A DNA stretch of 64,000 nt from Gemmatimonadaceae bacterium (GCA_019637355.1 JAHBVT010000001.1:1395192-1459191); one strand, 5' to 3'. Counted from the first letter of the stretch, positions 19,913-29,566 are shown. The notes: generated from the letters alone by a model not told the origin. Program-made: numbers and translations.

Positions 19913-22363
19913 TCAGGGGGCCAACGCCGCATCGATGCGGAGCAGGGCGTCTTCGAGATGAATGCGCGTGTTGCGGTCGCGTACGCCGCGGCTGAGTGCG
20001 CTGCGGAGCTCAGTGCGAAGCAGAGTGAGCTGTTCGCGGATGAGCGGACGGATGTCCGACTGGGCGATCTTGAGCTCGCCGTTGAGCGGCGGATCGTTGT
20101 TGCTGCCGACGCGCAGGTCGCCGGAGCGCGGCGGGCTCCAGCCCTCGTTGTCGGCCGTCTTGAGCAGCTGCGTGGCCTGCGCGAGGTACGCGCGCTGCAG
20201 GTTGCGGCGGTAGGTATCCACCGCGCGGCCGCCCGTGGCGTCGCGCCAGACGGCCGCCCGCGCGTCGTCGAGCATCTGCGCGGGCGTGTACGTCGCGTTG
20301 CCGAGGAAGGCCTCGTGCTCGATCATCCGCCCGATGCGGGCCGGGTTGAGCAAGCGCTGCACGGCGAGTTCCTGGTACGCGCGTATGCGCTCGACGGCAC
20401 CGGCGTGCTCCAGCCTGCGGAGCACGTCGACGTTCAGCGCCCAGGTCGGCGTGGCCAGGACCTGCTCGTCGATGAAGCGCATCGCCTTGCGCTGGTACGC
20501 GGCGTCGATCGGCGTGTAGACGACGCCGGCCTCGCCGTAACGCTTGTGGTGCGTCCACGAGCCGCCCACCGCCGCTGCGGCGTGTTCGGCGTAGCGATTC
20601 CACTGCGTGAGCGCCTGCAGGTAGTGCGTCTCGATCTCGTAATAGTCATCGCCGGGCCGCAGCAGCCAGGGCATCAGGCTGTCGACCATCACCTTGAGGT
20701 TCTTCATCCCCAACGACGCAGCTTCGACGGGGTCGTCGGAGATGCCCTCGGTCATCCGGTAGGGATCCCACTCGACGTCCATCCCGAACTGCGCCGAGGC
20801 AAAGCGGAACCAAGGCTTGTCGGCGCGCTCGGTGATCCAGCGGTGCAGGACCGGCGTCTCCTCGTCGGCGCTCTTGGCCTCGATGATGGGACGATACCCC
20901 CAGTAGACAGCCCAGCGGTCCCAGATGCCGACGCGGCGTTCCGGCGGCACACCATCGCCCGGCTGCGCGGCGTAGTTGAAGCGTGTGCGGCCCACCGAGG
21001 AGCCGGAGTGGCCCATCCGCCGCACGAAGTCCGGATTGCGGATGGAATCGATGGGGAAGACGAAGTTGGCCCGTTGATTGTGCGGCAGGCCCACCGAGTG
21101 CGCCGTCTCGTGCGAGGTGACATAGCGGATCGCCTCGCCCATCAGGTCTTCAGGCAAGCGCGAGCTGCGGTAGCGCTGATCCGCCGCGGCAGTCGCGACC
21201 TGCGAGAGCAGCTGCCAGCGCATTCGCTCGGCGACGGCCTCGAACATATTCGTGTGGGCGCGCAGCACCTCACCTGAGCGTGGGTCCACGACATCGCCGC
21301 CAGAGTTGGCGGAGCGCACCGTGGTCGGCACGTAGCGCAGCACCGAGTAGCGCGCGTCGAGCAGCGAGAAGCTTGGATCCTCCGTAGGCGACGGCGCGCG
21401 ACGGACCTGGATCGCATTCTTGAAGCCCGCATCCTCGAAGGCGGCATTCCATTCCAGGATGCCGGCTTCGATGTACGGGACCCACTCTTCCGGCGTCGCG
21501 GGATCGATGTACCAGACCCAGGGCTTGATCGGTTCCACCAGTTCACCGCGCAGGAATGCTGCAGTGTCCCTCGGCTCGAGGCGGTAGCGCACGGCATAGC
21601 GATCGGCGCGCACGCCTTGGAAGTCGCGCGAGTAGTCGGTGCGCTGGATGGAGATGAAGCCCACGCGTTCGTCCCAGAGCCGCGGCCGCATTGGCACGGC
21701 GGGCAGCAGGATCATCGAGTGGTTGACCTCGAACGACAGCGCGCCGCCGCGCGGATTGCTCGGCGCCTGGTTGGCGGCGTAGCTCTGCACGACGCGGACT
21801 TCGACGTTGGTCGGGAAGCTGCGCGCGAACTCCAGCCAGCCGCGGTCGCGCTCGAGGCGCTGGACGCCGAGCTGCGTGCGGGGCTGTCGCTGCAGCGTGA
21901 AGGCCGGGTGGTCGCCGAGGTAGAGGTCGGTGACGTTGATGACCGACGAATTCGTGCCGCGCGCGGCGATGGGGAAGGACTGCAGCACCGGCGCGAAGTT
22001 CTGGTCCTCGACGGCGATGTGGCGCGCCGTGCCCGGCTCGGCGGTGGTCTGGTGCGAGGCGGCGCGGAGGTAGATGCGATCGTCACGGCGCTCCCAGCGC
22101 ACCACCATATTCGGCGCCATATTCGCGCCGACCTGCGAGAAGCCATCCTGCACCTGCGCGAATCGCGACATCACGATCATATCGCGGCCGAGCAGGGAGT
22201 CGGGGAGCTCGAAGAGCAGCGTGGCGCCGACACGGTGGACGCCGAAGAGGCCGGCCTCGGACTGGGCCGTCGCCGGGACGACGTCGCGGTAGGGGCGCTG
22301 CTGGGCGGAGAGACCGGGGGCCGCGAGTAGCGCGAGCGCGGCCAGCGTGAACGTGGAGCGCAT
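19913..22363 (-). CDS. Secreted zinc metalloprotease, DUF5117/DUF4953-type
   Basis: 816 aa with a signal peptide ending at about residue 20 (LAAPGLSAQQ). The zinc site is H418-E419-T-A-H422-S-V-G425-L-P-H428, a full metzincin HExxHxxGxxH motif followed by Asn429. The N-terminal half (FGVHRVGATLLFELPDSLLGRDM, then RIYLRA) and the later VYWGYRPI region match the DUF5118/DUF5117/DUF4953 proteins common in Bacteroidota and Gemmatimonadota. Substrates are unknown. It precedes the S9 peptidase on the same strand. Confidence 0.88.
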   Translation of the reverse strand: MRSTFTLAALALLAAPGLSAQQRPYRDVVPATAQSEAGLFGVHRVGATLLFELPDSLLGRDMIVMSRFAQVQDGFSQVGANMAPNMVVRWERRDDRIYLRAASHQTTAEPGTARHIAVEDQNFAPVLQSFPIAARGTNSSVINVTDLYLGDHPAFTLQRQPRTQLGVQRLERDRGWLEFARSFPTNVEVRVVQSYAANQAPSNPRGGALSFEVNHSMILLPAVPMRPRLWDERVGFISIQRTDYSRDFQGVRADRYAVRYRLEPRDTAAFLRGELVEPIKPWVWYIDPATPEEWVPYIEAGILEWNAAFEDAGFKNAIQVRRAPSPTEDPSFSLLDARYSVLRYVPTTVRSANSGGDVVDPRSGEVLRAHTNMFEAVAERMRWQLLSQVATAAADQRYRSSRLPEDLMGEAIRYVTSHETAHSVGLPHNQRANFVFPIDSIRNPDFVRRMGHSGSSVGRTRFNYAAQPGDGVPPERRVGIWDRWAVYWGYRPIIEAKSADEETPVLHRWITERADKPWFRFASAQFGMDVEWDPYRMTEGISDDPVEAASLGMKNLKVMVDSLMPWLLRPGDDYYEIETHYLQALTQWNRYAEHAAAAVGGSWTHHKRYGEAGVVYTPIDAAYQRKAMRFIDEQVLATPTWALNVDVLRRLEHAGAVERIRAYQELAVQRLLNPARIGRMIEHEAFLGNATYTPAQMLDDARAAVWRDATGGRAVDTYRRNLQRAYLAQATQLLKTADNEGWSPPRSGDLRVGSNNDPPLNGELKIAQSDIRPLIREQLTLLRTELRSALSRGVRDRNTRIHLEDALLRIDAALAP

Positions 22364-22441
22364 CGGGAGAATCGCCTCGGCTGCTGATATCGTGAATGGG
22401 CCGGCACGCCCCTGCGGGCGCGCCGGCGGGGCGAGCGCGAG

Positions 22442-22993
22442 CTAGATCTTGGGCAAGGTGACGCCGACCTGCCCCTGGTACTTGCCCTTCTTGTCCTTGT
22501 AGCTCACGAGCGGCGGTTCGTCGCCCTCGAAGAACAGCACCTGGGCGATGCCTTCGTTGGAATAGATCTTGGCGGGCAACGGCGTCGTGTTGGAAATCTC
22601 CAGCGTCACGTAGCCTTCCCATTCCGGCTCGAAGGGCGTGACGTTGGTGATGATGCCGCAGCGCGCGTAGGTGCTCTTGCCAACCGTGATGGTCATCACG
22701 TTGCGCGGAATCCGGAAGTACTCCACGGAGCGTGCCAGGGCGAAGGAGTTCGGTGGCACGATGCAGACGTCGCCCTCGTACTCCACGAAGCTCTTCGGGT
22801 CGAAGTGCTTGGGGTCCACGATGCTGTTGAGCACGTTGGTGAAGATGCGGTACTCGGGGGCCACGCGCATATCGTAGCCGTAGGCCGAGACGCCGTACGA
22901 GACGACGCCGGCGCGCATCTGTGAGCTCTCGAAGGGCTCGATCATCCCGTTCTTGGCCTGCTCGATGATCCAGCGGTCGTTCTTGATGGACAC
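22442..22993 (-). CDS. dcd: dCTP deaminase
   Basis: 183 aa from GTG 22993, which gives VSIKNDRWI, the usual start of this subgroup; the open frame runs further up to 23443 but overlaps the next gene and lacks family similarity. It deaminates dCTP to dUTP for thymidylate supply. [11 protein letters not shown] holds the conserved Lys-Ser...Arg, and [10 protein letters not shown] holds the catalytic Glu. [11 protein letters not shown] and the C-terminal [11 protein letters not shown] lid follow, as in the family. A GC-rich inverted repeat lies between it and the zinc protease. Confidence 0.93.
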   Translation of the reverse strand: MSIKNDRWIIEQAKNGMIEPFESSQMRAGVVSYGVSAYGYDMRVAPEYRIFTNVLNSIVDPKHFDPKSFVEYEGDVCIVPPNSFALARSVEYFRIPRNVMTITVGKSTYARCGIITNVTPFEPEWEGYVTLEISNTTPLPAKIYSNEGIAQVLFFEGDEPPLVSYKDKKGKYQGQVGVTLPKI

Positions 22994-23067
22994 GTACGGT
23001 TCTCGGTGAGGGTGGTCTGCCGCTGCCGACCGGAAATCTGCCCTCGGGAACCGCGGTCCGGAACCTG

Positions 23068-23943
23068 CTAGAACCTCCAGCGCACGCGTGCCTGCACCTG
23101 CCGCGCGTCCCAGCCGGGCTGCACGGAGACCTGCAACCGCGAGGTGGAGTTTCCCTGCACGCCGGAGATGCCCGAGACGAAGGCGGCCGCTGAGGTCGCG
23201 AGCGCCGCGCCGCGCCACGCGGCGGGTTCGGAGCCCGGGGCGGCGGCGGCGAGGCCCATCCCGACGAATCCGAGCACGATGTTCATCGCCGGGAGCGCCG
23301 CCGCCTTGCGGCCGAAGGGCGTGAAGCGCTGCAGGGCGAAGAGGCCAAGCGAGACGCCAGCGGTGGCCTTGAGGGCCGTCTCGTTGGTCAGCGGGTTGTC
23401 GTTCATCGGCTCGTAGATTCCCCCGCCGGGTCCCGGTTCCCATTCGTACGCCGGCTGAATGCCCGCCGCCTCGTCGAGCGTGATGCCGTACTCATCGAGC
23501 CACGCAGCGACTTCGGGATCGTCCGCGAGGTCGAGCACTCGCACGTGGTTGTCATCCGCCGCGATGCGGCGGACCAGCGCTTGGTGGCCCGTCTGCGCCA
23601 TCAGGTGGCCCACGGCACAGTGGGCGTCGGTCACTGGATCGACGAAGTACGAGACGTACTCACCTGCGAAGTCGCGATTCTGCGGGTACTTGCCGGCGTC
23701 GCGGTAGGCCTCGAGCAGCGCGATGGCCGCGGCGCGATTCGCGCGCTGGCTCGCGGTCAGCGAGCTGAGCTCGCGCTGCGAGAGGGACCTCAGGGCGCCG
23801 TTCAGGTGTCTTACGACGTGTGCCTGCGCCGGCGAGAGATGCACTGCCGGTGAAGCAGTACCCGGTGAGACGGACGGTGGAGAGACGGACGGCCCGAAGA
23901 AGAGGCCAAGGACGAACGGAAGGAGCACCTGGGCAATCGTCAC
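23068..23943 (-). CDS. Uncharacterised secreted protein with HCAVGHLM domain
   Basis: 291 aa. The N-terminus is hydrophobic (residues 1-20, signal-like). A conserved-looking core is at about residues 95-165: [20 protein letters not shown], then a pattern of [19 protein letters not shown] and I-Q-P. I recall similar H-C-A-V-G-x-L-M segments in uncharacterised Bacteroidota proteins. Two hydrophobic stretches near 205-260 could be membrane segments. There is no catalytic motif I can name. Divergent from the fragment gene at 24094; 150 bases separate them. Confidence 0.6.
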   Translation of the reverse strand: MTIAQVLLPFVLGLFFGPSVSPPSVSPGTASPAVHLSPAQAHVVRHLNGALRSLSQRELSSLTASQRANRAAAIALLEAYRDAGKYPQNRDFAGEYVSYFVDPVTDAHCAVGHLMAQTGHQALVRRIAADDNHVRVLDLADDPEVAAWLDEYGITLDEAAGIQPAYEWEPGPGGGIYEPMNDNPLTNETALKATAGVSLGLFALQRFTPFGRKAAALPAMNIVLGFVGMGLAAAAPGSEPAAWRGAALATSAAAFVSGISGVQGNSTSRLQVSVQPGWDARQVQARVRWRF

Positions 23944-24093
23944 GGAGGCCTCGCTGAGATGATACGGAATTCTACTCGTCAGGCGCTGCCAACGTCACGC
24001 GCGAGCCCGCGAGCGGCCAGAGCTGGCCGGTCACATTTTTGTGACGCTGCTCGCATCACACGGTGCTCAAGGCTCTCAGTATTATTCCGGTCT

Positions 24094-24339
24094 ATGAAAG
24101 TGCCACGCCTAGTTGCCCTCCTTGCGTTGAGTCTGTCGCCGGTCCTCAGGGTCGCGGGTCAGTCTGCCGCGCCTTCCGCGCCCAGTGCGCCGGTCGCCGC
24201 TGCCGCCGATGTTGCGTCAATCGACGCCATCATCGACGCACTCTACGCCTCCATCTCCGGCCCGGCCGGCCAGCCGCGCGACTGGGACCGCCTGCGCTCC
24301 TTGATGGCGCCAGCCGAGTTGCTGCGAGGCCGCCCGTGA
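24094..24339 (+). pseudogene. Truncated secreted SnoaL-like protein, N-terminal fragment
   Basis: 81 aa from ATG 24094. A signal peptide (to about VAGQ, residue 23) is followed by an Ala/Pro linker. Then comes IDAIIDALYASISGPAGQ with RDWDRLRSLMAP, the usual opening of nuclear-transport-factor-2/SnoaL-like proteins in related bacteria. In that family this segment continues into about 100 more residues; here the frame ends after AELLRGRP. The stop overlaps the GTG of the next gene. I read it as the stump left by a deletion, though a translated short protein is possible. Confidence 0.5.
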
Positions 24340-25196
24340 GGCTGCGCCGCGCCGCCACCATCCTCGGGGCTGCCGTCCTCTGTGGCAGCTGCGTGCGCAT
24401 CGCAGGCGATGCAGAGTTCTCGGTCGGTGTCATCGCGGGCGAGTTGCGCGGGGCCAACCTGGACGAGGCGTCGGGACTCGTGGCCTCGCAACGGCACCCC
24501 GGGCACTACTGGGTGCATAACGATTCCGGCAATGACCCCGAGCTCGTGCTCGTGGACTCCACGGGTGCGGCGCAGATGACATTGCGCATCGAGGGCGTGC
24601 GCAACCGCGACTGGGAAGACATCGCGCGGCTCGGCGACACCATCCTCGTCGCCGAGATCGGCGACAACCGCGCCGAGCACGACACCATCTTCGTGATTGC
24701 GCTGCGCGAGCCCGCGACGCGCGCGGACACCGCCGTGCGGCCGCTCGGGGTCTACCCGATGCGATTCCCGGACGGTGCGCGCGACGCCGAAACGCTGCTG
24801 GCGGACCCCCTCACCGGAGATTGGTTCATCATCTCCAAGCGCGAGGATCGGGTGCGGGTCTACCGCTACGCCGCGCCGCAGCGCGCGGGCGTGCTGCACA
24901 CGCTGGAACGGATTCCCGGCGAGCTCGGAATGCGGATGGTCGTGGGCGGCGATGTCTCGCCCGACGGGTCGGAGCTGTTGGTGAAGACCTACGACGCGGT
25001 GTATCACTGGCGGCGTCACGGTCAGGAGTCCCTGAGGGTCACGCTGATGCGCCCGCCGCGCCGCCAGCCGTACACGCCAGAAAAGCAGGGTGAGGCGATC
25101 GGCTTCTGGCTGGACGGCGGCGGCTACGTCACCACGTCGGAAGCCGAGGCCGACCTGCCGCAACTGTTCATCCGTTACGCGAGACGCCCGCGTTGA
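24336..25196 (+). CDS. Exported propeller-like protein of unknown function
   Basis: 286 aa from GTG 24336, overlapping the previous TGA. The N-terminus LRRAATILGAAVLCGSC is a signal peptide; the Cys is not in a canonical lipobox. The body has repeated beta-strand patterns: HYWVHNDSGNDPEL, LVAEIGDNRAEHDT, GDWFIISKREDRVRVYRY and GGDVSPDGSELLVKTYDAVY. They suggest a beta-propeller with metal-binding Asp/Asn loops, similar to secreted esterase- or phytase-like propellers. No function can be assigned. It converges on the pyrophosphatase-phytase gene with only six bases between stops. Confidence 0.6.
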   Translation: MRLRRAATILGAAVLCGSCVRIAGDAEFSVGVIAGELRGANLDEASGLVASQRHPGHYWVHNDSGNDPELVLVDSTGAAQMTLRIEGVRNRDWEDIARLGDTILVAEIGDNRAEHDTIFVIALREPATRADTAVRPLGVYPMRFPDGARDAETLLADPLTGDWFIISKREDRVRVYRYAAPQRAGVLHTLERIPGELGMRMVVGGDVSPDGSELLVKTYDAVYHWRRHGQESLRVTLMRPPRRQPYTPEKQGEAIGFWLDGGGYVTTSEAEADLPQLFIRYARRPR

Positions 25197-25202
25197 GGCG
25201 CG

Positions 25203-26783
25203 CTACCCCGCGTCGCCGCAGCGCGCCGAGACTCCGACGGCCTCCGCGACGCCACGCCAACTGAATGCGGAGATCGTCGCGTCGAAGTGCGCGGCGAAGA
25301 ACATCCCGGCCTCATATGGCCCGACCGCACGCTGCGTCAACGCGACGCCGTCGGTGGTGTTCGTCACGCGGCCGCGGAACGCCCCGACGGGCTGCAAGGT
25401 CTGACGATCGAAGAGCCAGAAGGTGTTCACCAGCGGCCCTTGGTCGGTCACGATCCAATAGCCGTCGCGCTGGCCGCAGGTCCACAGCGCGATGCCCTCG
25501 GCTTGCTGGGCCAGGAGGCCGCGGCCGAAGGTCCGCCCGGTGAAGCGGCCGTCGAGCGTGTACTCCTTCACCTCCGTCCGCCGCTCGTCCTCCTCGGCAA
25601 TCATCACCCGGTCGTTGGCCGGGTCGAGGTGGATGCTCTCGGCGATCCTGATCGCGCCTGCGTCGGTGGTGTCACCGAACGTGTTGACGAGGGTGGCGGT
25701 AAGGGCACCCCCGCGCGTCGCAATGTCGTAGACGCGCACGCGTCGGTCGAGACGCGAGAGCGGCGGGACCTCGTCCTCGGGTTCCTCGTAGTTGTCTGTC
25801 ACGTACACTCGGTAGACGCCCGCTCGCGGTGCATACGCGGCGAGACCGTAGGGCAACGTGAGGTCTGTGCCACCGAAGGAGCCGAGGCTGGCAAAGGACG
25901 GCAGCGCGAAGCCCTGCACGCGGTGATTGTCACGCTCGACGACCAGCAGCAGCGAATCGCCAAGCACGAGCACGCCGTTGGGACGCGCCAACTGCCCGCG
26001 GCCGGCGCCGGGTCCGCCGACGCGCCGGATGGGAGCGCCGGTGACCGCATCGTAGACGATGAGGACGTCGGTCGCCTTGGCGGACGCGATGATCCGGGGG
26101 CCATCGTCGGAGAACCAGATGGCGGGCCCATCCACGTTGTCGAGGGTGTCGATCGGCCCGACCCAGGCTTCAGCCACGATTGCGACGCTATCGCCGCCGA
26201 CGCTGAGGGCGCGGGCGCTGCGCAGCGCCGTGGCGAGAATGTCCCGTGCCTCGTCGCCGTCCTCCCAGCCGTGGAGCTGCACTCGTGAGGCGGGTCCCTT
26301 GTACGCTTGAAAGAAGGCCTCGACGCGCGCGCGGAACAGCGCGGGGACGGAATCGAGCGTCGAGGCGACCGGCACGACGATGATCTTGTCGTCTTGCTGG
26401 CCCGCGTCCGTCATCCGAAGGACGCCGACGGGTCGCACGAGCACGCGGTCCCCGCTTTGGGCCGTGGAATCGCCGAACAGCAGGGCGTCGAGCGGGTCGG
26501 CGTCTCCGGCGAGGCTGCAGGGGAATGCGCCGTAAGCTGCCGGATAGGCCAGCGAATCCGGCAGGACGCGATCGACCTGCATCTGCCGCGTGACGGCGTC
26601 GAACTCGAGCTTCTCACGCCCGCCACGGGGAATCTCCACGAGCAGTATTGCTGTGGCGGGGGCATCCGCCGGCTGCTCCGCTAGACCGCAGAGCGAGGGC
26701 GGAAGCGCCGACGACCCTGCCGCCGGCGCACAGGCACCGGCGAACAGGGCCGCAACAGCCACACTCAGGATGGCTGTGCGCAT
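25203..26783 (-). CDS. Secreted inorganic pyrophosphatase / beta-propeller phytase fusion
   Basis: 526 aa. An export signal (residues 1-18, possible lipidation at Cys18). Residues 40-190 are a family I inorganic pyrophosphatase with every expected active-site residue: Glu50, Lys58, Glu60, Arg72, Tyr84, Asp94/Asp96/Asp99 in DADPLD, Asp126, Asp131, Lys133, Tyr161 and Lys162. Residues 210-520 resemble a beta-propeller phytase: DNVDGPAIWFSDD, RVMIAEEDERRTEVKEYTLD, AEGIALW, NTFWLFDRQTLQPVG, NTTDGVAL and FAAHFDATISAFSWR. The likely role is release of phosphate from phytate plus hydrolysis of pyrophosphate outside the cytoplasm. ATG 26783 overlaps the stop of the TonB receptor gene (TGATG), so the two are translationally coupled. 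Confidence 0.82.
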   Translation of the reverse strand: MRTAILSVAVAALFAGACAPAAGSSALPPSLCGLAEQPADAPATAILLVEIPRGGREKLEFDAVTRQMQVDRVLPDSLAYPAAYGAFPCSLAGDADPLDALLFGDSTAQSGDRVLVRPVGVLRMTDAGQQDDKIIVVPVASTLDSVPALFRARVEAFFQAYKGPASRVQLHGWEDGDEARDILATALRSARALSVGGDSVAIVAEAWVGPIDTLDNVDGPAIWFSDDGPRIIASAKATDVLIVYDAVTGAPIRRVGGPGAGRGQLARPNGVLVLGDSLLLVVERDNHRVQGFALPSFASLGSFGGTDLTLPYGLAAYAPRAGVYRVYVTDNYEEPEDEVPPLSRLDRRVRVYDIATRGGALTATLVNTFGDTTDAGAIRIAESIHLDPANDRVMIAEEDERRTEVKEYTLDGRFTGRTFGRGLLAQQAEGIALWTCGQRDGYWIVTDQGPLVNTFWLFDRQTLQPVGAFRGRVTNTTDGVALTQRAVGPYEAGMFFAAHFDATISAFSWRGVAEAVGVSARCGDAG

Positions 26784-29566
26784 CAGAAGTCGAACTTCAC
26801 GCCCGTCTGCAGGCGGTAGCCGTAGAACTCGTCTTGCATCAGCCGTCCGCGCGCCCCCTGATAGAAGCGTAGGGGGCGGTTCGTCAGGTTGTTGGCTTCC
26901 AGGAAGAAGCGGGTGTTCGGCGCCACCATCCAGTTAGCGCTCAGGTCGACGTCGAGGCGGCGGTCGGCCCACCGGTCGTAGAAGGCCTCTTCATTGTAAC
27001 CGCCCTCGCCGGCATCGAGCGACTCGCTCTGGTAGTTGAACGCGAGGCGCACCGAGCCCTTCGGCGGATCATAGGAGATGGAGAAGTTGCCGCTGTGCTG
27101 GGCGGTGCCCAGCAGGGGAAGCCCCGAGATGTCGCGGCCCGAGACGGTCAGCCCCTCGACCTTCGAATCGTTGAACGTGTAGTTGGCGTACAGGCCGATC
27201 CACTTCAGCGCGCCGGGTAGCATATCGAGCTGGCGCTGGACGGCCACTTCAAAGCCGAGCAGCGAGGCCGAGGCGCCGTTCTCGGGGCTTGAGATGCGCG
27301 AGAACGTGTTTCCCGTGACCGGATCGAGTGCGTTGAACTGCGTGAAGTTGAAGATGAAGTCGGTGATGTCCTTGTAGAACACACCGGCCGAGACGAGGCC
27401 GACGGACTCGAAGTAGCGCTCGGCCATCAGGTCGAGGTTCATCGACCGGGTCCGCTTGAGGTCCGGGTTGCCGGTGGCGAGTTCGTCGTCGTCGAGCGAG
27501 ATCTCGCGGTACGGCACGAGGTCGAAGTAGTTCGGGCGCGCCAACGTGTTCGTCCACGCGGCTCGCACCACGGTGCGGGCATCCACGTCCCAGCGGAGGT
27601 GTACGCTCGGCAGGACGTCCGTGTAGGACTGGTCGCCGGAGGTGGGCGAGACGTCGTCCGTGTCGAGGTCGTACTCGAACCCACGGTAGTCGATTGAGGT
27701 GCCCTCATAGCGCGCACCGACGATGGCCGAGAGCCGGGGGGTGATCTGCTGCGTCAGCTGGACGTAACCGGCGGTAATCGCCTCGGTGGCGGAGAAGTTG
27801 CCGGCGGCGTACTCCGCCGGCTGGTCTTCAAATGTGAAGTTCGCCGGATTGTAGAGGTCAAGCGACGAGAGGAACTCCGGCGTGGAGAACACGCCGTAGC
27901 GGTACGCGCCGGTATAGTTCCGCGCGGTCGTGAAGTCGGCTGATCCGACGGCCGTCATATTGCCGAAGGCGGTCGACGGCACTGCGCGATCGAACGAATT
28001 GTTCCGGAGCTTCTCCTTGCCGCGGTAGCGGCCCCCAAGCTTCAGCGTCGAGTTGCCGCTGCGGAACGGCAGCGTCAGGTCAAGGCGGCCGTTGAGATCC
28101 TCGTCCTTCGTATAGCTGTCGAGGACCTCGATGCGACGGAAGGTGAAGGCCGAGGGAGCGAGCTGCGAGGGCGTGACCGGATTGAACTGCGGGTTCTGCT
28201 GGTCCGAGTAGTCCGAGGCGATGGCCACGCCGGAGCGCCGCCATTCGATGTAGCGCTCGTCAGGGCGTGTTTCGGACGCGCGGGCGATGGAGCTCGACCA
28301 TTCCAGGGTGGCGAAGTCCCGCAACAGGTGAGAGCCCGAGAACTGGTGCGCCTGCGTCCGCTGATCCTCGAGACGCGCGTCGCGAAGGCGTCCGCCAGGC
28401 CCGCCGCCCTTGGTCTGCCGGCGGATTTCGGCCGTCTGCTCGCCGCCGGCGTCGGGCGCGCTGAGCACGTAGCGGGCGCGGAAGCGGTTCTCCCAGTCGT
28501 CGCGGCTGTTGTAGAGCACGCGGTACATCACGGAACTGGTGGGCGAGACGCGGTAGTCCAGGGACGTCCCGATGGACCGGCGCGTCCGGCGCACATCGTA
28601 GCGGCGCACGTCGAACTCGTTCATGTATTCGACACCGCCTGCGGTGCGGTCCCAGGTACCCTCCTTGTTGTCGGAGCCGAAGTTCTGGTCGTAGTACGAT
28701 GCGCTCACGAGCACACCGAGCCGATCATCGAAGAAGCGGTTGCCGGCCACGACGGAGCCGAGGTACACCGGCTTGATGCGGATGACATTGTGGCCCGTGC
28801 CCACCTGCGTCGACAGGCGGAAGCCGGACGGTGCCGCCCGCGTCACGACGTTCACGGCGCCACCGATGGCGTCGGCGTCCATATCAGGGGTGAGTGTCTT
28901 GCTCACCTCGAGTGCCTGCACCATATCGGCCGGAATCAGGTCCAACTGCACCTCACGCACTTCGGCTTCGGCACTTGGCACGCGCTCGCCGTTGACCATC
29001 ACGCTGTTAAACCTCGGCTCAGTGCCGCGGATGGAGCCGAAGCGAGCCTCACCTTGGTCGAGCGCCACCGTGACACCAGGGATGCGCTTGAGCGCATCCC
29101 CGATATTCGCGTCCGGGAAGCGACCGATCTGGTCGGCTGCGATGACGTTGGTGATGTTCGGGGCGTTGAGCTGCTGGGCAAGCGCCGCGGCCTGGCCGGT
29201 CCGCGTGTCGGTGACGACGACGGCGCCCAACGTGGTCGTCGCCGGCTGGATGCGCAACGTGAGCGTGGCGCGGCCACCGTCGGCAATCGTCACCTGCTCG
29301 GTGACCGGCGCATAGCCGAGGTAGCGCACCGAGACCGCGTGCTCGCCGGCGGGGAGGCCGATGAACTGGAAGCGCCCCGTCCGGTCCGTCAGCGTGGTAC
29401 GCGAGATCGCATCGATGCGCACTGAGGCCCCAGTCACGGTGAGGCCGTTCGAGGCATCGATCACCGTGCCGGTGAGGATTCCCTGGGCGAAGGCGGGGGT
29501 GGCGGCCAGGCCGGCGGCCACGGCAAGCGTGGCGGCGAGGCCACGCAGGCGTCGGGTGACAAACAT
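26783..29566 (-). CDS. TonB-dependent outer-membrane receptor
   Basis: 927 aa from ATG 29566 (MFVTRRLRG); an upstream in-frame start at 29632 would put 22 residues before the signal peptide. Signal peptide to AFAQ (about residue 29). A carboxypeptidase-regulatory-like domain follows (LTGTVIDAS ... RYLGYAPVTEQVTI, to about 110). The plug domain contains IGRFPDANIGDALKRIPGVT and GGAVNVVTR. A long barrel ends in the aromatic residue Phe (GVKFDF). It lies upstream of the phytase-pyrophosphatase gene with an overlapping stop/start, so its substrate may be an inositol phosphate or a metal complex of one; that is inference from context. It carries one of the rare CATG sites (28622). Confidence 0.9.
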   Translation of the reverse strand: MFVTRRLRGLAATLAVAAGLAATPAFAQGILTGTVIDASNGLTVTGASVRIDAISRTTLTDRTGRFQFIGLPAGEHAVSVRYLGYAPVTEQVTIADGGRATLTLRIQPATTTLGAVVVTDTRTGQAAALAQQLNAPNITNVIAADQIGRFPDANIGDALKRIPGVTVALDQGEARFGSIRGTEPRFNSVMVNGERVPSAEAEVREVQLDLIPADMVQALEVSKTLTPDMDADAIGGAVNVVTRAAPSGFRLSTQVGTGHNVIRIKPVYLGSVVAGNRFFDDRLGVLVSASYYDQNFGSDNKEGTWDRTAGGVEYMNEFDVRRYDVRRTRRSIGTSLDYRVSPTSSVMYRVLYNSRDDWENRFRARYVLSAPDAGGEQTAEIRRQTKGGGPGGRLRDARLEDQRTQAHQFSGSHLLRDFATLEWSSSIARASETRPDERYIEWRRSGVAIASDYSDQQNPQFNPVTPSQLAPSAFTFRRIEVLDSYTKDEDLNGRLDLTLPFRSGNSTLKLGGRYRGKEKLRNNSFDRAVPSTAFGNMTAVGSADFTTARNYTGAYRYGVFSTPEFLSSLDLYNPANFTFEDQPAEYAAGNFSATEAITAGYVQLTQQITPRLSAIVGARYEGTSIDYRGFEYDLDTDDVSPTSGDQSYTDVLPSVHLRWDVDARTVVRAAWTNTLARPNYFDLVPYREISLDDDELATGNPDLKRTRSMNLDLMAERYFESVGLVSAGVFYKDITDFIFNFTQFNALDPVTGNTFSRISSPENGASASLLGFEVAVQRQLDMLPGALKWIGLYANYTFNDSKVEGLTVSGRDISGLPLLGTAQHSGNFSISYDPPKGSVRLAFNYQSESLDAGEGGYNEEAFYDRWADRRLDVDLSANWMVAPNTRFFLEANNLTNRPLRFYQGARGRLMQDEFYGYRLQTGVKFDF

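Noticed and set aside
22994-23443. Longer dcd frame starting at 23443
   Set aside because: It overlaps the end of the neighbouring secreted protein gene and its sequence does not resemble Dcd; GTG 22993 gives the family N-terminus.
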